The notes beneath the pieces are model-generated. The model did no database searches. It was not told the origin of the DNA and saw only the letters and a list, made by a program, of their open reading frames with translations. From Scortum barcoo (lineage: Eukaryota; Chordata; Actinopteri; Centrarchiformes; Terapontidae): a stretch of DNA of 64,000 nt. Position numbers and translations under genes: made by a program. The DNA lies in the NCBI GenBank assembly GCA_023238725.1, contig CM041544.1, positions 2,139,501 through 2,203,500 on the forward strand. Reading direction: 5' to 3'. Positions within the stretch are counted from its first letter, which is position 1. Every line of letters begins with the position of its first letter. This document shows, one piece after another, positions 39,501-46,740 of this stretch.

Positions 39501-40185
39501 GTCCCCCCAGAGAGCATAGACAAGTTTATCAAAATGTCCCGCTTTGGCCACATATTCTGTCATAACAAAAGTTAAGGCATCCATAATTAAATATTTTTCA
39601 TATTTATGTGTATTTATTTCATTGTTTACTTATAACTAAAGGTCGTACAAAGCAGTATAATTTCTCACATCAAAGAACATGAGTAAAATGATAATGTATT
39701 GAATAATATAATGAATAATCCTTGAGTACATATTCTTTGTCCTGTGCATTCCTCACTTATAGCAAGGGCACACAGATGTAGCCACTGGTCAGATCCACTC
39801 TGAGCTGCAGGACGGTGTTGCTGCGATGGAGCAACTCATCACAGAGCTACAGGAGCTGAGTGGGAAGCTGCGTGAACAATCACAGTGACCGTAGGAAAAA
39901 AACAGAAGCTGTGGCTCTACAGGCTCTTCAATAGTAAAGACTAATCAGACAGCCGGAGACTCTACAGCTGGAATGATCAACCTTGTGTACTGTTGAATGC
40001 CTTTAAATCAGGAGTTTTACATGTGCAAGCCAACAACAGATCCAATTAGATATTGAAAACAAAGGACTCATTTAATAATAATGGTTATTATACCTTTATG
40101 TCCACATTGGAATGTAATGAATGTTGGAATGCTTTTTATTTTTTCCACTGTATAAGAAAATAAATTGATTTGGATCATAAATTAA
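3421..40185 (+). CDS. ttc27: Tetratricopeptide repeat protein 27, C-terminal 15 exons (5' part off window)
   Basis: Fifteen GT-AG exons join without a frame break into 633 residues plus TGA. The vertebrate protein is about 840 residues, so roughly the N-terminal quarter lies to the left. Residues are numbered from the Met codon at 3422. Landmarks that match vertebrate TTC27 are the LAIQFHLECVY block (about 12-22), [32 protein letters not shown] (about 142-161), KIFYCCQAPP, LGCTSSALLIYEKLELWED, ELEKKETPSLYCLLGDVL and FRTLQEALKCNYE. The TPR helices lie mainly in residues about 285-450. The best unit is residues 349-381, with the W..LG..Y..A..F.....P pattern. There is no signal peptide or membrane segment. 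The family (yeast relative Emw1) is an intracellular adaptor. Published work links TTC27 to R2TP/HSP90-type assembly and RNA processing, which I cite from memory. The 3' UTR ends after the AATAAA at 40159, so the gene end is approximate. Confidence 0.96.
3753..3898 (+). CDS. ttc27: ttc27 coding exon (visible exon 2)
   Basis: The acceptor is tcaatcaag|gt and the donor cccaag|gtatga. The exon completes the split Gly and ends in phase 0. It encodes [20 protein letters not shown], then a hydrophilic linker with a Pro-Thr run (SPTPTPTPQ) made by a CCCCA-type repeat at about 3861-3879. The linker is probably disordered. The equivalent part of the human protein is also Pro/Thr-containing but differs in sequence. 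Confidence 0.93.
3899..5891. other. ttc27 intron after visible exon 2
   Basis: I see no coding content. It holds an imperfect TATG/TGTG run at about 4018-4063 and a 43-bp GT microsatellite at 5045-5087. The rest is unique-looking AT-rich sequence. An open frame on the minus strand across the GT repeat encodes only a Thr-His run and is not a gene. Confidence 0.7.
5045..5087. repeat. (GT)n microsatellite
   Basis: 43 bp of uninterrupted GT dinucleotides inside a ttc27 intron. It is likely to be length-polymorphic. Confidence 0.98.
5892..6004 (+). CDS. ttc27: ttc27 coding exon (visible exon 3)
   Basis: The acceptor is catgcttacag|ga and the donor gtctg|gtaagt. The exon starts in phase 0 and leaves two bases of a Cys codon. 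It encodes the acidic DHGLGDDTVLDKIKLEE segment and LPDLSAEEQAVLLGV (residues 102-138). Both are conserved in vertebrate TTC27, in a region N-terminal to the TPR array. Confidence 0.94.
6405..7030 (-). mobile_element. LINE 3' end, degenerate (family X, copy 1)
   Basis: On the minus strand, broken frames retain landmarks of the C-terminal part of a fish LINE ORF2: an IDYGDILYCAAPN block near 6930-6970, a block near 6770-6850 that aligns with the VFIYRALLGKLP-type motif, and a KWTELRPALQ block near 6600-6640. The element finishes with the typical 3' end 'gatcttaatctcagtgagactgcct' type tail near 6410-6435. It is truncated at its 5' side and has many stops. The copy at 41165-42290 has the same ending and belongs to the same family. 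I cannot assign the LINE clade securely. Confidence 0.65.
7031..10343. other. ttc27 intron after visible exon 3 (rest)
   Basis: I found no exon or RNA gene. The last kilobase (about 9340-10235) is made of dispersed fish repeat, annotated separately. The segment 7031-9340 is AT-rich and shows nothing I can name. The intron ends in ttgtcttgcag at 10343. Confidence 0.6.
9340..10235. repeat. Dispersed fish repeat, copy 2 (largest, composite)
   Basis: Two internally similar parts carry the same motif chain: 'ggatggattgcatttaaatttggaac' type sequence near 9455, and 'ttggatggaatgaaatgcaaagtgg' type sequence plus 'tacagacattcatg' near 10068-10105. Between them are 'ctcatggtggaactagagg' and 'tcctctgacttcctctag'. 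These phrases recur in the other copies listed in this window and are widespread in teleost introns. No ORF or clear terminal repeat is visible, so the class is undetermined. Confidence 0.55.
10344..10410 (+). CDS. ttc27: ttc27 coding exon (visible exon 4)
   Basis: A 67-bp exon with acceptor ttgtcttgcag|ca and donor acatct|gtaagg. It completes the Cys codon begun in the previous exon and encodes [20 protein letters not shown] (residues 140-159) plus TS. This is one of the most conserved blocks of the family and was the main identifying signature for the gene. Confidence 0.95.
10505..10830. repeat. Dispersed fish repeat (MITE-like family B), copy 1
   Basis: It starts with 'gtctgtgaagattctcagtc' and contains 'gagtttgaagaaagtcaactggact' and 'ttgaagacgtttcac' type phrases. 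The same phrases reappear at 17350-17505, where they stand in inverted halves. I recognise this phrase set as a common teleost interspersed repeat but do not know its name. The right boundary is uncertain. Confidence 0.55.
12620..12790. repeat. Dispersed fish repeat, copy 3 (fragment)
   Basis: It contains 'ttgtatggattgccatgaactttattagatttatggtcccc', here split by substitutions relative to the related stretches near 9455 and 10070. Similarity was judged by eye. Confidence 0.45.
15120..15290. repeat. Dispersed fish repeat, copy 4 (fragment)
   Basis: The phrases 'aaccactgacattcccatcagcctgggc', 'gtactttgagtttacagctaatg' and 'ttagtatttagctctaag' belong to the motif chain shared, on the opposite strand, with the 21149-21220 segment ('gctaattggcatgaaatacaaagtac'). 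Confidence 0.5.
16614..16727 (+). CDS. ttc27: ttc27 coding exon (visible exon 5)
   Basis: The acceptor is tctctctgcag|tg and the donor atgcag|gtgagg. It has 114 bp, phase 0 at both ends, and encodes 38 residues (162-199). The conserved words are LSQPKFWAVEV..LCLRTKLEKGSSRRVERAM, and the vertebrate family shares the KFWA..T..L..R.KLEKGS.RRVERAM pattern. Confidence 0.95.
17340..17510. repeat. MITE-like inverted repeat (family B, copy 2)
   Basis: The left half reads gagtttaaagaaagtc, then 'ttcttgaagacatttcatccaagagg'. The right half reads 'tccagttgactttcttcaaactctta', then 'tgacctggatggaaatcttcacagac', which is the reverse complement of the order seen at 10505-10640. The element therefore has inverted halves of about 60-70 bp around a short centre, as in miniature inverted-repeat elements. 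Its target duplication was not determined. Confidence 0.55.
17835..17893. repeat. Short direct duplication
   Basis: The 20-base string ctaagataagactgcgtata occurs at 17835-17854 and again at 17874-17893, a 39-bp period with one and a half units. It looks like a local tandem duplication. Confidence 0.85.
20672..20767 (+). CDS. ttc27: ttc27 coding exon (visible exon 6)
   Basis: The acceptor is ttccttttccag|gt and the donor gtccag|gtaata. It has 96 bp, phase 0/0, and encodes residues 200-231. The words VDHFEDKN and ERLKIFYCCQAPPIWAVQ correspond to the family block around a conserved YCCQ.PP.WA.Q motif. Confidence 0.95.
21060..21500. repeat. Dispersed fish repeat, copy 5 (fragment)
   Basis: Phrases such as 'gcatgatagcatgttagctaattggcatgaaatac', 'aagtacaatgacatactgatggaaatg' and 'aagtatttgatcctaaacc' follow the shared chain. 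They are partly the reverse complement of copy 4. The ends are uncertain. Confidence 0.5.
21647..21711. repeat. Perfect 32-bp fold-back palindrome, 1-nt loop
   Basis: The left arm 21647-21678 is the exact reverse complement of the right arm 21680-21711, around a single T at 21679. I checked this base by base. The centre reads cagcgggtcccgctg. The arms do not match any transposon end I know, so this is either a replication template-switch product or the remnant of a fold-back element. Confidence 0.97.
22770..22900. repeat. Dispersed fish repeat, copy 6 (fragment)
   Basis: The words 'caacattatgcctgccagtaaatgttaacatgctaacatgaaaagc' follow the same chain as the segment near 21060-21150. Identification is by eye only. 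Confidence 0.35.
22991..23113 (+). CDS. ttc27: ttc27 coding exon (visible exon 7)
   Basis: The acceptor is tgctcttcag|aa and the donor ggcaag|gtagac. It has 123 bp, phase 0/0, and encodes 41 residues (232-272). The LGCTSSALLIYEKLELWEDTV..YE..G.HGK pattern is diagnostic of TTC27 and forms the first clear helical-repeat pair of the array. The donor gtagac is weaker than consensus, and a long CA repeat follows 13 nt later. Confidence 0.95.
23127..23174 (+). repeat. (CA)24 microsatellite just after a splice donor
   Basis: 48 bp of uninterrupted CA on the sense strand begin 13 nt downstream of the exon ending at 23113. Intronic CA repeats close to a 5' splice site are known hnRNP L-binding splicing regulators in vertebrates. 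Any role here is inferred from position only. Confidence 0.97.
23600..26210 (-). mobile_element. APE-type LINE retrotransposon, degenerate, 5'-truncated
   Basis: Read on the minus strand, frames from 26210 down to 23600 give, in order, four parts. First is an AP-endonuclease N-terminus (GTWNVTSLGGKEPEL, then VNERVASLRLRVGDRSL.VVRAYGPNGS near 25880-25970). Next are the endonuclease C-terminal part near 25570-25770 (DTWRGVIGRNGLPDLN, TWHQDTLG) and a linker (AKTWVWEEFGEA, FWQTVRRLRRGKQ) near 25000-25150. Last is the reverse transcriptase (DEIHPEYLKSLDVVGLSWLT near 24790, VDLEKAFD near 24440, VEEFKYLGVLFTSEGKM near 23930). Several frameshifts and stops separate the pieces. The catalytic F-A-D-D is changed to F-A-D-V (codon 24141-24143). 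It lies antisense in a ttc27 intron. The composition is GC-richer than the intron around it, so the insertion looks fairly young. The clade is not assigned. Confidence 0.93.
28107..28334 (+). CDS. ttc27: ttc27 coding exon (visible exon 8)
   Basis: The largest visible exon: 228 bp, phase 0/0, acceptor ttgctcag|gc, donor atgcag|gtacaa. It encodes residues 273-348. IIRRELEKKETPSLYCLLGD begins a TPR-like helix pair. RSARAMRSKALLHLHNKE followed by CVDCFEQSLKINTMQ forms a full TPR with the A..L..L..KE...C...FE.SL.IN pattern. The sequence is nearly the same as in other vertebrates. Confidence 0.97.
28539..28637 (+). CDS. ttc27: ttc27 coding exon (visible exon 9), canonical TPR
   Basis: The acceptor is tttggatag|ct, with a GT-rich rather than pyrimidine-rich upstream tract. 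The donor is gccagat|gtaagt. The exon has 99 bp, phase 0/0, and 33 residues (349-381), which is almost exactly one 34-residue TPR: W at 352, LG at 355-356, Y at 359, F near 372 and P at 380. One exon per repeat is typical for this part of the gene. Confidence 0.96.
28735..28758. repeat. (AC)12 microsatellite
   Basis: 24 bp of AC dinucleotides in the 288-bp intron between visible exons 9 and 10. Confidence 0.97.
28926..28978 (+). CDS. ttc27: ttc27 coding exon (visible exon 10)
   Basis: A 53-bp exon with acceptor tcttttcag|aa and donor cataagaa|gtgagc. It ends after two bases of a Lys codon that the next exon completes. It encodes NAEAWSNLSTAYIRLHK (residues 382-398), the first helix of the next TPR. 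The donor is placed at 28979 rather than one codon later because only this choice keeps the frame and restores the K-D-K-A-F junction. Confidence 0.95.
28979..30703. other. ttc27 intron after visible exon 10
   Basis: 1.7 kb with no exon. It holds a (GT)n run at 30488-30518. Open frames such as 28979-29452 read straight through from the exon in the wrong frame and have no motif. The rest is unremarkable. Confidence 0.65.
30488..30518. repeat. (GT)n microsatellite
   Basis: 31 bp of uninterrupted GT dinucleotides in a ttc27 intron, about 185 bp before the next exon. Confidence 0.97.
30704..30869 (+). CDS. ttc27: ttc27 coding exon (visible exon 11)
   Basis: The acceptor is cattggcag|ag and the donor gtcgag|gtaaag. 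It has 166 bp, enters in phase 2 and leaves in phase 0. Residues 399-454 include KAFRTLQEALKCNYEKWQIW, which is the second helix of one TPR and the start of the next, and FAEAIKAYHRLMDLRENYKD, which completes it. These words are close to invariant in vertebrate TTC27. Confidence 0.97.
32650..32960 (-). mobile_element. Probable LINE 3' tail, minus strand
   Basis: The start, ttcaagatcaagatcttcaa followed by tgtcatatgcacaa, is the reverse complement of the kind of tail seen at 45795-45838 (a 'gacaataaattcttgaatcttgaatc' type end with a short tandem tail). The interior to 32960 is A-rich and non-coding. I infer a short 5'-truncated insertion of a related LINE or of a SINE sharing its tail. Confidence 0.45.
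33830..34340 (+). mobile_element. LINE ORF2 3' fragment, degenerate
   Basis: The frame at 33910-34010 encodes LDELRQWQELQTDNNLLLN followed by VTKTNELII, which is the thumb-side motif of CR1/L2-type reverse transcriptases (L..WC..N.L.LN..KT.E.I). A shifted frame gives GAEVEQVNSF near 34055. A LLSDRRYRDI piece near 34240-34270 corresponds to the conserved LLPSGRRYRS-type C-terminus. Several frameshifts and stops separate them. The fragment lies in sense orientation in a ttc27 intron. I cannot assign the exact family. Confidence 0.75.
36791..36991 (+). CDS. ttc27: ttc27 coding exon (visible exon 12)
   Basis: The acceptor is ccccatgacag|at and the donor gaaaag|gtgggt. It has 201 bp, phase 0/0, and encodes residues 455-521. 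ILQILVRAVVENLTD and LREL FGRVTS, followed by SEIWRQYALLYG, are family hallmarks. The helix ends in an acidic NPEDDEK linker. This lies C-terminal to the canonical TPRs but has the same helical-pair character. Confidence 0.96.
37240..37351 (+). CDS. ttc27: ttc27 coding exon (visible exon 13)
   Basis: The acceptor is ggtttttcag|gc and the donor ggtgaag|gtgaga. It has 112 bp, enters in phase 0 and ends after codon position 1. It encodes ALQFFSKAHRCEVQASGWEK followed by DPTLFKEVVKRAINLGE (residues 522-558), the last TPR-like repeat (A..FL.KA...C....C.WEKD...FKEVV.RA). Confidence 0.95.
37352..38319. other. ttc27 intron after visible exon 13
   Basis: 968 bp and AT-rich. There is a short G/C stretch near 38032-38044 ('ccaccggggggcgg'). 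I see no element or exon. The intron ends in a pyrimidine tract and ttcttag at 38319. Confidence 0.6.
38320..38420 (+). CDS. ttc27: ttc27 coding exon (visible exon 14)
   Basis: The acceptor is gtttcttag|tg and the donor gctaag|gtacag. It has 101 bp, completes a Val codon and ends in phase 0. It encodes TISCSKKKSNPTEALQMLSS and TRLSLRSLATKAK (residues 560-592), matching the vertebrate pattern of a basic Ser/Lys linker followed by EA.QMLSS.RL.LR.L..KAK. Confidence 0.95.
38421..39762. other. Last ttc27 intron
   Basis: 1.34 kb, AT-rich, with a T-run near 39366-39376. I see no recognisable repeat or exon. It ends in cctcacttatag at 39762. Confidence 0.6.
39763..39888 (+). CDS. ttc27: ttc27 last coding exon with stop codon
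   Basis: The acceptor is cctcacttatag|ca. It encodes the final 41 residues (593-633) and TGA at 39886-39888. The words HTDVATGQI, MEQLITELQELSGKLREQ correspond to the family C-terminus (DVATGEM....AM..L.TELQ.LS...), an amphipathic, probably coiled helix. The end of the protein matches the vertebrate length, so the C-terminus is intact. Confidence 0.96.
   Translation, partial: QGHTDVATGQIHSELQDGVAAMEQLITELQELSGKLREQSQ
39889..40185 (+). other. ttc27: ttc27 3' untranslated region
   Basis: About 300 bp of AT-rich sequence after the stop, up to roughly 20 nt past the AATAAA signal. The exact cleavage site cannot be seen from sequence. Confidence 0.75.
40159..40164 (+). promoter_or_regulatory. 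Canonical poly(A) signal AATAAA of ttc27
   Basis: AATAAA lies 271 nt after the ttc27 stop, the first canonical hexamer downstream of it, and is followed by T/G-richer sequence ('ttgatttggat', then 'tgtgtatatttttg'). This placement is typical for mRNA 3' end formation. Confidence 0.8.
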
Positions 40186-41164
40186 TTGTAGCTAGATGTG
40201 TATATTTTTGAGGGAATAACAATTCCAACACTGCAGGTCTGATTGCTACATGTGTGTTAATGTCAGCTGTTATTTTGGGATCATAATAATTCCAGGATGA
40301 AAGCCATCTTTACTGATTCAAGTGGTATATGCTTTTAATTTCTTGCCATTTTACAAAACCCACAGTGCTATATAAAAGACATGAAACTTTCTTGAGATGT
40401 GTAATCCATCACATGGAACAATTTGTATATATTTTGTCAGACCTATTTTAGCAGTATCTTACCAGCAAGCTGAAATCTAGTTTTTTGTAGGCCTCTGGTG
40501 GCCTAACTTTCCTTGCAGTGAGTAGTGAGGAAGAAGTGTCCTCCAGGGTGATGCAGTACACTGTGACATCAGTGCTGATGTGGTTACATGAAGTGGAGTG
40601 TATTTCTGAATTTCAGAGATGAAACAGTTTCCAATGAAACATTGCTTTTCACCATGGTGTTCACAATAGGTTTACAGTTTGTCTGTCTGAAAACAACAGT
40701 CAGGTTCCCATATTAACACTGCTTACAGATGTCATTCCTTCTCGAAGTATCTCCCTTCTGGAGGTAGACAAGATCCAGTCATCACTTTATACAAAAATGT
40801 ATTCTAATGCCTTGATGAGACTAACAGTCAAAGTGGATTATAAATGGATGTCTTAAAAGAAATGACCTCTTTTTGTTCCTATGCTTCCAATTTAGCTCAA
40901 CATGAAATACTGTCTAAGGAGACCTTTTTGTATTACAAAGACAATGGAAGATTAGAAGATGAGATTTGTCTAACTTGTATTGAAGCCATACTGTCATATT
41001 AGCTTCAGCTGAACTTTAGAATTAATTTGTACATAGAAAGTGAAGTGTGGATTTCAACACTTACAGTGAGAGTGCATTAGAAAGGAATCAAATAATGGTT
41101 GGTATGAACAGAAGGAATGATTACAGCAAACAAGACCTGCTTCACTGGTCGTATGTTTATTTTT

Positions 41165-42290
41165 TAACCTTTAATTATCTAGGAAGTCCACAGAGGTTAA
41201 AATATCTTTTTTTGCCGGATATCTTGACAAGATACACAGCAAACCAGTTATAAAAGTTATAAAGTAGAGCATGCATGTCAAAAACAGACAAGGCCCAATT
41301 AAATAGTGCATATTAAAACAGATACAGAACAGAGATATATAATATAAAATCCAATTTAGGAATAGCAGCTGCACTTTTGGTTACATAGTTTAAACTGCAG
41401 CATGTTCTGAAGATTATTCTATGACCAGGGTGTAAAATAGGGGAGAGCAGTTCTGAGCAAATCCTGGGTATCTGGTAGAGCTACCATCTAGTGGAGTGAA
41501 AATCACAAATGGTGAGTAATAGATTACACAAATATGAAGGGAGTTTACCCACTATGGCTTGAAAATATATTAATGCTGCTGTATTTGGCTTAATGAAGGC
41601 CAGGACACCAGATCATAAAGTACACAATGATGTATACAGGACAATGAGTTGGATATAAAATGCTGACAACTGTTGTACGCAGGGTTGTTATACAAAGTGT
41701 AGAGGAGGTAGCATGCAGGTAAATAATGTCCCTATGGTCTAAAACACTTAAGAACATAATCTGCACAAGTGTTTCCTATCTGTTATATCTGGGTAAAGGC
41801 AGGCCGTATTTCAGTAATACAAACCTAATCTAACCTTTAGTTTCTTCACTAGTTCACAATATGCATTCTAAAACAGCTACGTGTAGAAAGATACTGTCTC
41901 CTCTTAAAGTATGTCAACATTTTCTGGCATCTGGAAACTTTTATGAAATTGTTTTCCTAGCAATAAGAATCATCTTTAGACTATGAAATTAGGCCTGCAG
42001 CTGCTGAAAGACAGTTTTGCATTCATCAATAGCCTGACTCAGAGAAGAGGCAACTGAGTAGACTATTGTATCATCTGCATAAAGATGTACTTTATCTCTA
42101 AGCATGTCCTTCCCAATGTTATTTACAAACATAGAAAAGACACGGGCTAAAATTTAACTTCTATGGGTCTCCCTTAGAGATCTCCATGAAGCTTGACTTA
42201 ACAGTGGTCCATGGTTGACAGAATCAAATGTCTTGGATGGATCAACAAATACGGCAGCACAATGCCACTTTCTGTTCAGTATCACTTGTT
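41165..42290 (-). mobile_element. LINE 3' half, degenerate (family X, copy 2)
   Basis: On the minus strand, broken frames give reverse-transcriptase motifs in order: FVDPSKTFDSVNHGPLL near 42210-42250, FVNNIGKDML then LYADDTIVYSVASSLSQAI near 42030-42130, MILIARKTIS near 41950, FLSVLDHRDIIYLHATSSTL near 41690-41750, and RTALPYFTPW near 41425-41460. It ends in the same kind of 3' terminus as the copy at 6405-7030, near 41170-41190. The YADD catalytic core is intact here, although stops and deletions elsewhere kill the ORF. Two relatives in one window show a family that has been active in this lineage. Confidence 0.85.
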
Positions 42291-44184
42291 ACCTTAGCTG
42301 ACCATACCAACCATAGCTGATTGCTTTGAACTTGAATCAACAAATGTAGATTTGCTCGGATCCTTTGGATTGAGACTAGTGGGAACATTGATAAATCAGG
42401 GTCAACAGAAAGAGAAAGTACAATCCTAATTAAGATTTCTCACATGAGAATGCTATTGGAGGCATTGAAATTGGACAAGGCATCAGAAAGAGAAGAGATG
42501 GAATTATGTGTAAATGTCTTTCAAAATACATTTGATGGTAACAATATGGAATCTTTGACTGTTTTCTTATCAGTTTCCTTTATGGTTAAGTATAGGCACC
42601 AAATTTACTTGGTTACATTTTGGAGATGATCATGGTATGGTTAAAAGAAATCAACGCTGACTACTGGTTTGGAATTGGAATTATAACTCAGAAGCTGATG
42701 TGGAGAATTTTTCCCACTTCACTGCACATAATTATACTCTGAACAATATGACTTTAAATAAAACATTAGCCACAATCTTGAAACTTGCTCTACCAATGAC
42801 ATTTTGGACAATCTGTATTATTTTAGGGTTGGTTCTCTGAGTCCACTTTGTACCCTCTGAGTTTTAAAACAGCCATTAAAAACCAGAGTGCACACTGTGA
42901 TGCTGTGAGAGATCATTTCCCCACTCATCCAGAGATGGTGAGTACACACACACTCACTAATAGTCAGAGGCCAGCTCATCCTGTAGCCCTGGAGTTAGTA
43001 CAGGGAGGATCCCACAATCTCCCCTCCAATTTGTTTCCCCACCCAACAGGAAAATGACCTTGACATTGCTCAGGGTTTTTATCTCACTTTTTTTTACTAT
43101 AATGGAGTGTGTGTTTTATTTTGCCGAGGCCATTTTATCACATCACAGAGAGCCTCTGCCTCTGCTGTGAAGGGAAAGCCTATTGTAACAAACTGATAAG
43201 GATGGAAAGGACGGGTTTAAGATAAGGATACATGAATGCTATTTAGGAAAGCCATTGTTCATGGATGATATGGCTAATATCATGAGGGATTGGAATGCTT
43301 CAAGAATGAGCTATGTAAAGGTACTGCATGTTGAATAGACATTTTACTTTAAGGAAGTGTCCAGTGCGTTTTCTCTCTTCTCACTGCTCAGTGTCTGCAG
43401 AGCAAACTATATGAGCCAGCACTGGAGTTAGGGGGTATTATATCCACATTTCCAGCCTCACACACCAGTCATGGAATAAAAATGGCAAGAAATAATGATC
43501 CATTTTAGGCTCTATATCATTCATTTATCACCACATTTTATCACGCTCACAGTCACAGGATCAGTTAGCAGTGGTGACTAATCTTCTTAATGGGCCTATA
43601 AATTTCTCAAATGCTATTTCTAGATAAACATAAGAGTGAGTTGCAGCTGTTCTGTCGTCACCCAGAGGACAGCTTTAATAGAAGCAAACACAAGTATGCT
43701 TGTTCTGCCCCAGACTCACTCTCCCAGAGTTCCTGGTATTCCTCAGTGGGCTGCCACTGAAGTGCTGATGTCACCACTCACAAAACTCCCATTACATCAC
43801 ATTTTAGTTAACTTAGGACACTATTTGGGTTTGGACAGATTCTCATTTAAGGGCTGATTCTGACCAGTGTTTATTATTATTATTATTATTAGAGCTGGAT
43901 GAGAATTATTTTCCACAGAGAATAATTCAAGATCTGGAAATAAACTGCAAAGTTGCTGGGTGTAAACTGAAACACTGAGCTGAAAGATGCTAAAAAGCTC
44001 CATAGAGTTGAAAGAAACTGCAGAATTGAACGAATTCAAGATGACATTTTTAAAAACTACAGACGACGAAGTGGTGCACCAGTGACGCTTGTCAAATTGT
44101 CAAAGTAGGAAGTACTGTACATGACTTATTGAGAAGTCAAGACGCATCTGCAGCCAGATATTTCTTTAGCTCTTAATGTTGATG

Positions 44185-44246
44185 CCAGTCAGGAACATGA
44201 CCTATAAGTGACTGCATAGTCACTTATAGGTCATGTTCTTGACTGG
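44185..44246. repeat. 29-bp fold-back palindrome, 4-nt loop
   Basis: The left arm 44185-44213 pairs with the right arm 44218-44246 around GCAT. One position (44192 against 44239) is a G-T mismatch and all others are complementary. It can form a long hairpin in single-stranded DNA. I see no coding or transposon context. Confidence 0.96.
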
Positions 44247-45149
44247 TTACTGGACTCATTCCCACAAGTATTAATTCCACATGGACTCTGCGTCAAAAAG
44301 CCCCACCTTCCTACACCATGTTTCCAACGGTTTGTGCTTAATGAAAGCATTCTGTGTGGATAACCCAGGCTGACTGAATGAACAAACTCTCTGCTCAGAT
44401 TTTAAAACATTGCATCATCTGTGATTACACATCATGGCTGCAGCCCTCCTCAGAGCCTTGCCATGTATTTCCCCACAAGTTTGGCTAAGGCCTCCAAGCA
44501 TTACCCTCCCAAAGGAAGTTGTTACACAGTTTGTCTCTGGGTTCTGCCTACCATCACCCTTCTTGGGTCCAAATTCAGGTCAAGGTCCACCACCTAGAAT
44601 TGTCTCACACATATGTAACTGTCAAAAAACAAACACACACAGTCTCCATTCAGTATCTGGGAGTGAAGGCCCGTTGGTTAATGTGTTTAACTTTCTCATG
44701 CAACCAAAATGAGCACACATTACATCACTGATCAAATGTAGTAGAATTAGCATGGGTGGTGAAATGAGGCTCATGTGGAATCAATTAATTGTAAAGCCGT
44801 GATACACTCACAATTGTGCCTACTTGGTGACGTGGTGGAACAAGGCAAAAAACCCCAAGATGCAGACATTTTTGAAGAGAAGTTTCGAGTGCAGAGCCTA
44901 TGTGATAGGATTAATAGTTAAAACAAATGATACTTCATGATACTGAACACAATGGTCTCATGCAAGTAAGTCTATTGACAGTTAGCCAGACTTAAAAAAA
45001 ATCTAATCATAATCATAATCATTTAGAATTATTCATTCCTCTTCTATTTAAATTTTAAGCAGCTACTAAATCTGCACCTCACTGAGTTTCTGACAGCAAA
45101 CAATGCTTAAACAATTATTCTCATACTTTAAGTTTCAAATGGACATGTC

Positions 45150-45840
45150 ACATTTTCACCAAACCCCTATACATGTGTTTCAGTACAAGTGCACCAGTGT
45201 TTCTGCACTGCCCTCAACTGTGAGGCTCTACAGAGGGTGGTGAAAGCTGCTCAGCACATCACCAGGACGGAGCTGCCATCCATGGAGGACCTCTACACCC
45301 AGCAGTGTAGGAGGAAGGCCACCAAAATCATTAAGGACCCCAGTCACCCCAGCCACAAACTGTTCTGCTTGCTGCTGTCTGGCCAGCAGTTCTGCAGGTT
45401 AGTGCAAGCCCGCACTATCAGGCTCAGGGACAGCTTCATACCGCAGGCCATAAGACTTTTGAACTCTTAAAACAACAACACCATCACTTCTATGGCATTG
45501 TATTGTATATTCAATTGTATATTTGTATATATATATTTATATATCTCTTCTAGTTGTATATTTTCTTTGTTGTAAAATTTATATTTTAATTGTTTAATTT
45601 AAATTTTAGGTTTATATTTATTACTCTATTAGTACTCTTGTACTATTATTTATTTTTATATTTTTATTCTTTAATAATTTTTTTTGTTTTTTGTTTTGTT
45701 TTTGTTTTGTTTTTTTATCCCTGTTAATATTTTTGAGCATTTTGAGCAAGAGATTTAAGAATTTAAACTGACAAGGATTGCGTGATGATAATTGTTGTGC
45801 AATGACAATAAATTCTTGAATCTTGAATCTTGAATCAGTG
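45150..45840 (+). mobile_element. LINE 3' end with intact C-terminal frame and tandem tail
   Basis: The frame from about 45189 to 45470 is open and encodes the C-terminus of a CR1/L2-type ORF2: EALQRVVKAAQHITRTELPS, EDLYTQQCRRKATKIIKDPS, HPSHKLF.LLLSGQQF, then SFIPQAIRLLNS and a stop. An AT- and T-rich 3' UTR follows, with the terminus gtgcaatgacaataaattc and three tandem TTGAATC-like units at about 45811-45838. The 5' part is truncated, as usual for LINE insertions. The preserved frame suggests a younger insertion than the other fragments. Confidence 0.88.
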
Positions 45841-46688
45841 TTACTCTTTCACAAGTCAGTGTAACAGTGGACTGTACTGAGATTTGAGATACTGCATGTG
45901 TGTTATACAAGTGCACCTGTCAGACAGCTACGTGCATGGAGTTCCTCCAAAACAGATGTGAGTCTGCTGACATTCACTTTTTTCCTTGGAGCATGTCCAT
46001 TCTCTTGATGTACTATAAGACAGAGGAGCAGAGGAGCTGCATTAAGTCTGGTGCAACAGGCAGCTTCAGGCAGCAGCTCAGGTTGAATAATGTGTCTGAC
46101 AACTGCCACTTCCAAATGTCCGAAATGGTGCACTGCTAGCCACACCAGCAATGTTAAACTCTTGTTCTAACAATTTTCATATTTGGAGTACTGATTCATA
46201 TTTGGACATTTTAAGCAAGTTCAAAATATTGTTTTGTATCACACAGAGGAAATTTTGGAAATTGTGTTTGCTGTCTTACAGTTTCTCGAATAAGTGCAGC
46301 AGCTTGCATTGTTGGCAACAGTCTTTCGCTCTCGTTCCTGTTACACTACCACTGGGGGGAGCCAGTGTGAAAAATGTGGGTTTAAGCTGACTGTTGCAGT
46401 CAATATTATTAACCATCTCTTTAGGGTTACATAGTATTTTAGTAACAGTTTAACTTAAGCACTGTATATGCTTTTCAGATATTGTGTTTTATTGTTTGGT
46501 TTTGCTTTGCTATATTTTATTCTAATCCTATGAGTGAATCAGTTTTTCCACTTCACACTTCTTGTCCATTGCACAATGGAAAGACAGTTAACCAGTCTAC
46601 ACTTCACCATGATTATACCATGCCAGTGTTCAAGTATTGATCTTGAGTTGGTCAATCCATTGAGTACTAGTTACCAGTTAAACCAGTC

Positions 46689-46708
46689 TTACTTAAGTAA
46701 ATTTGTTT

Positions 46709-46740
<32 letters not shown>

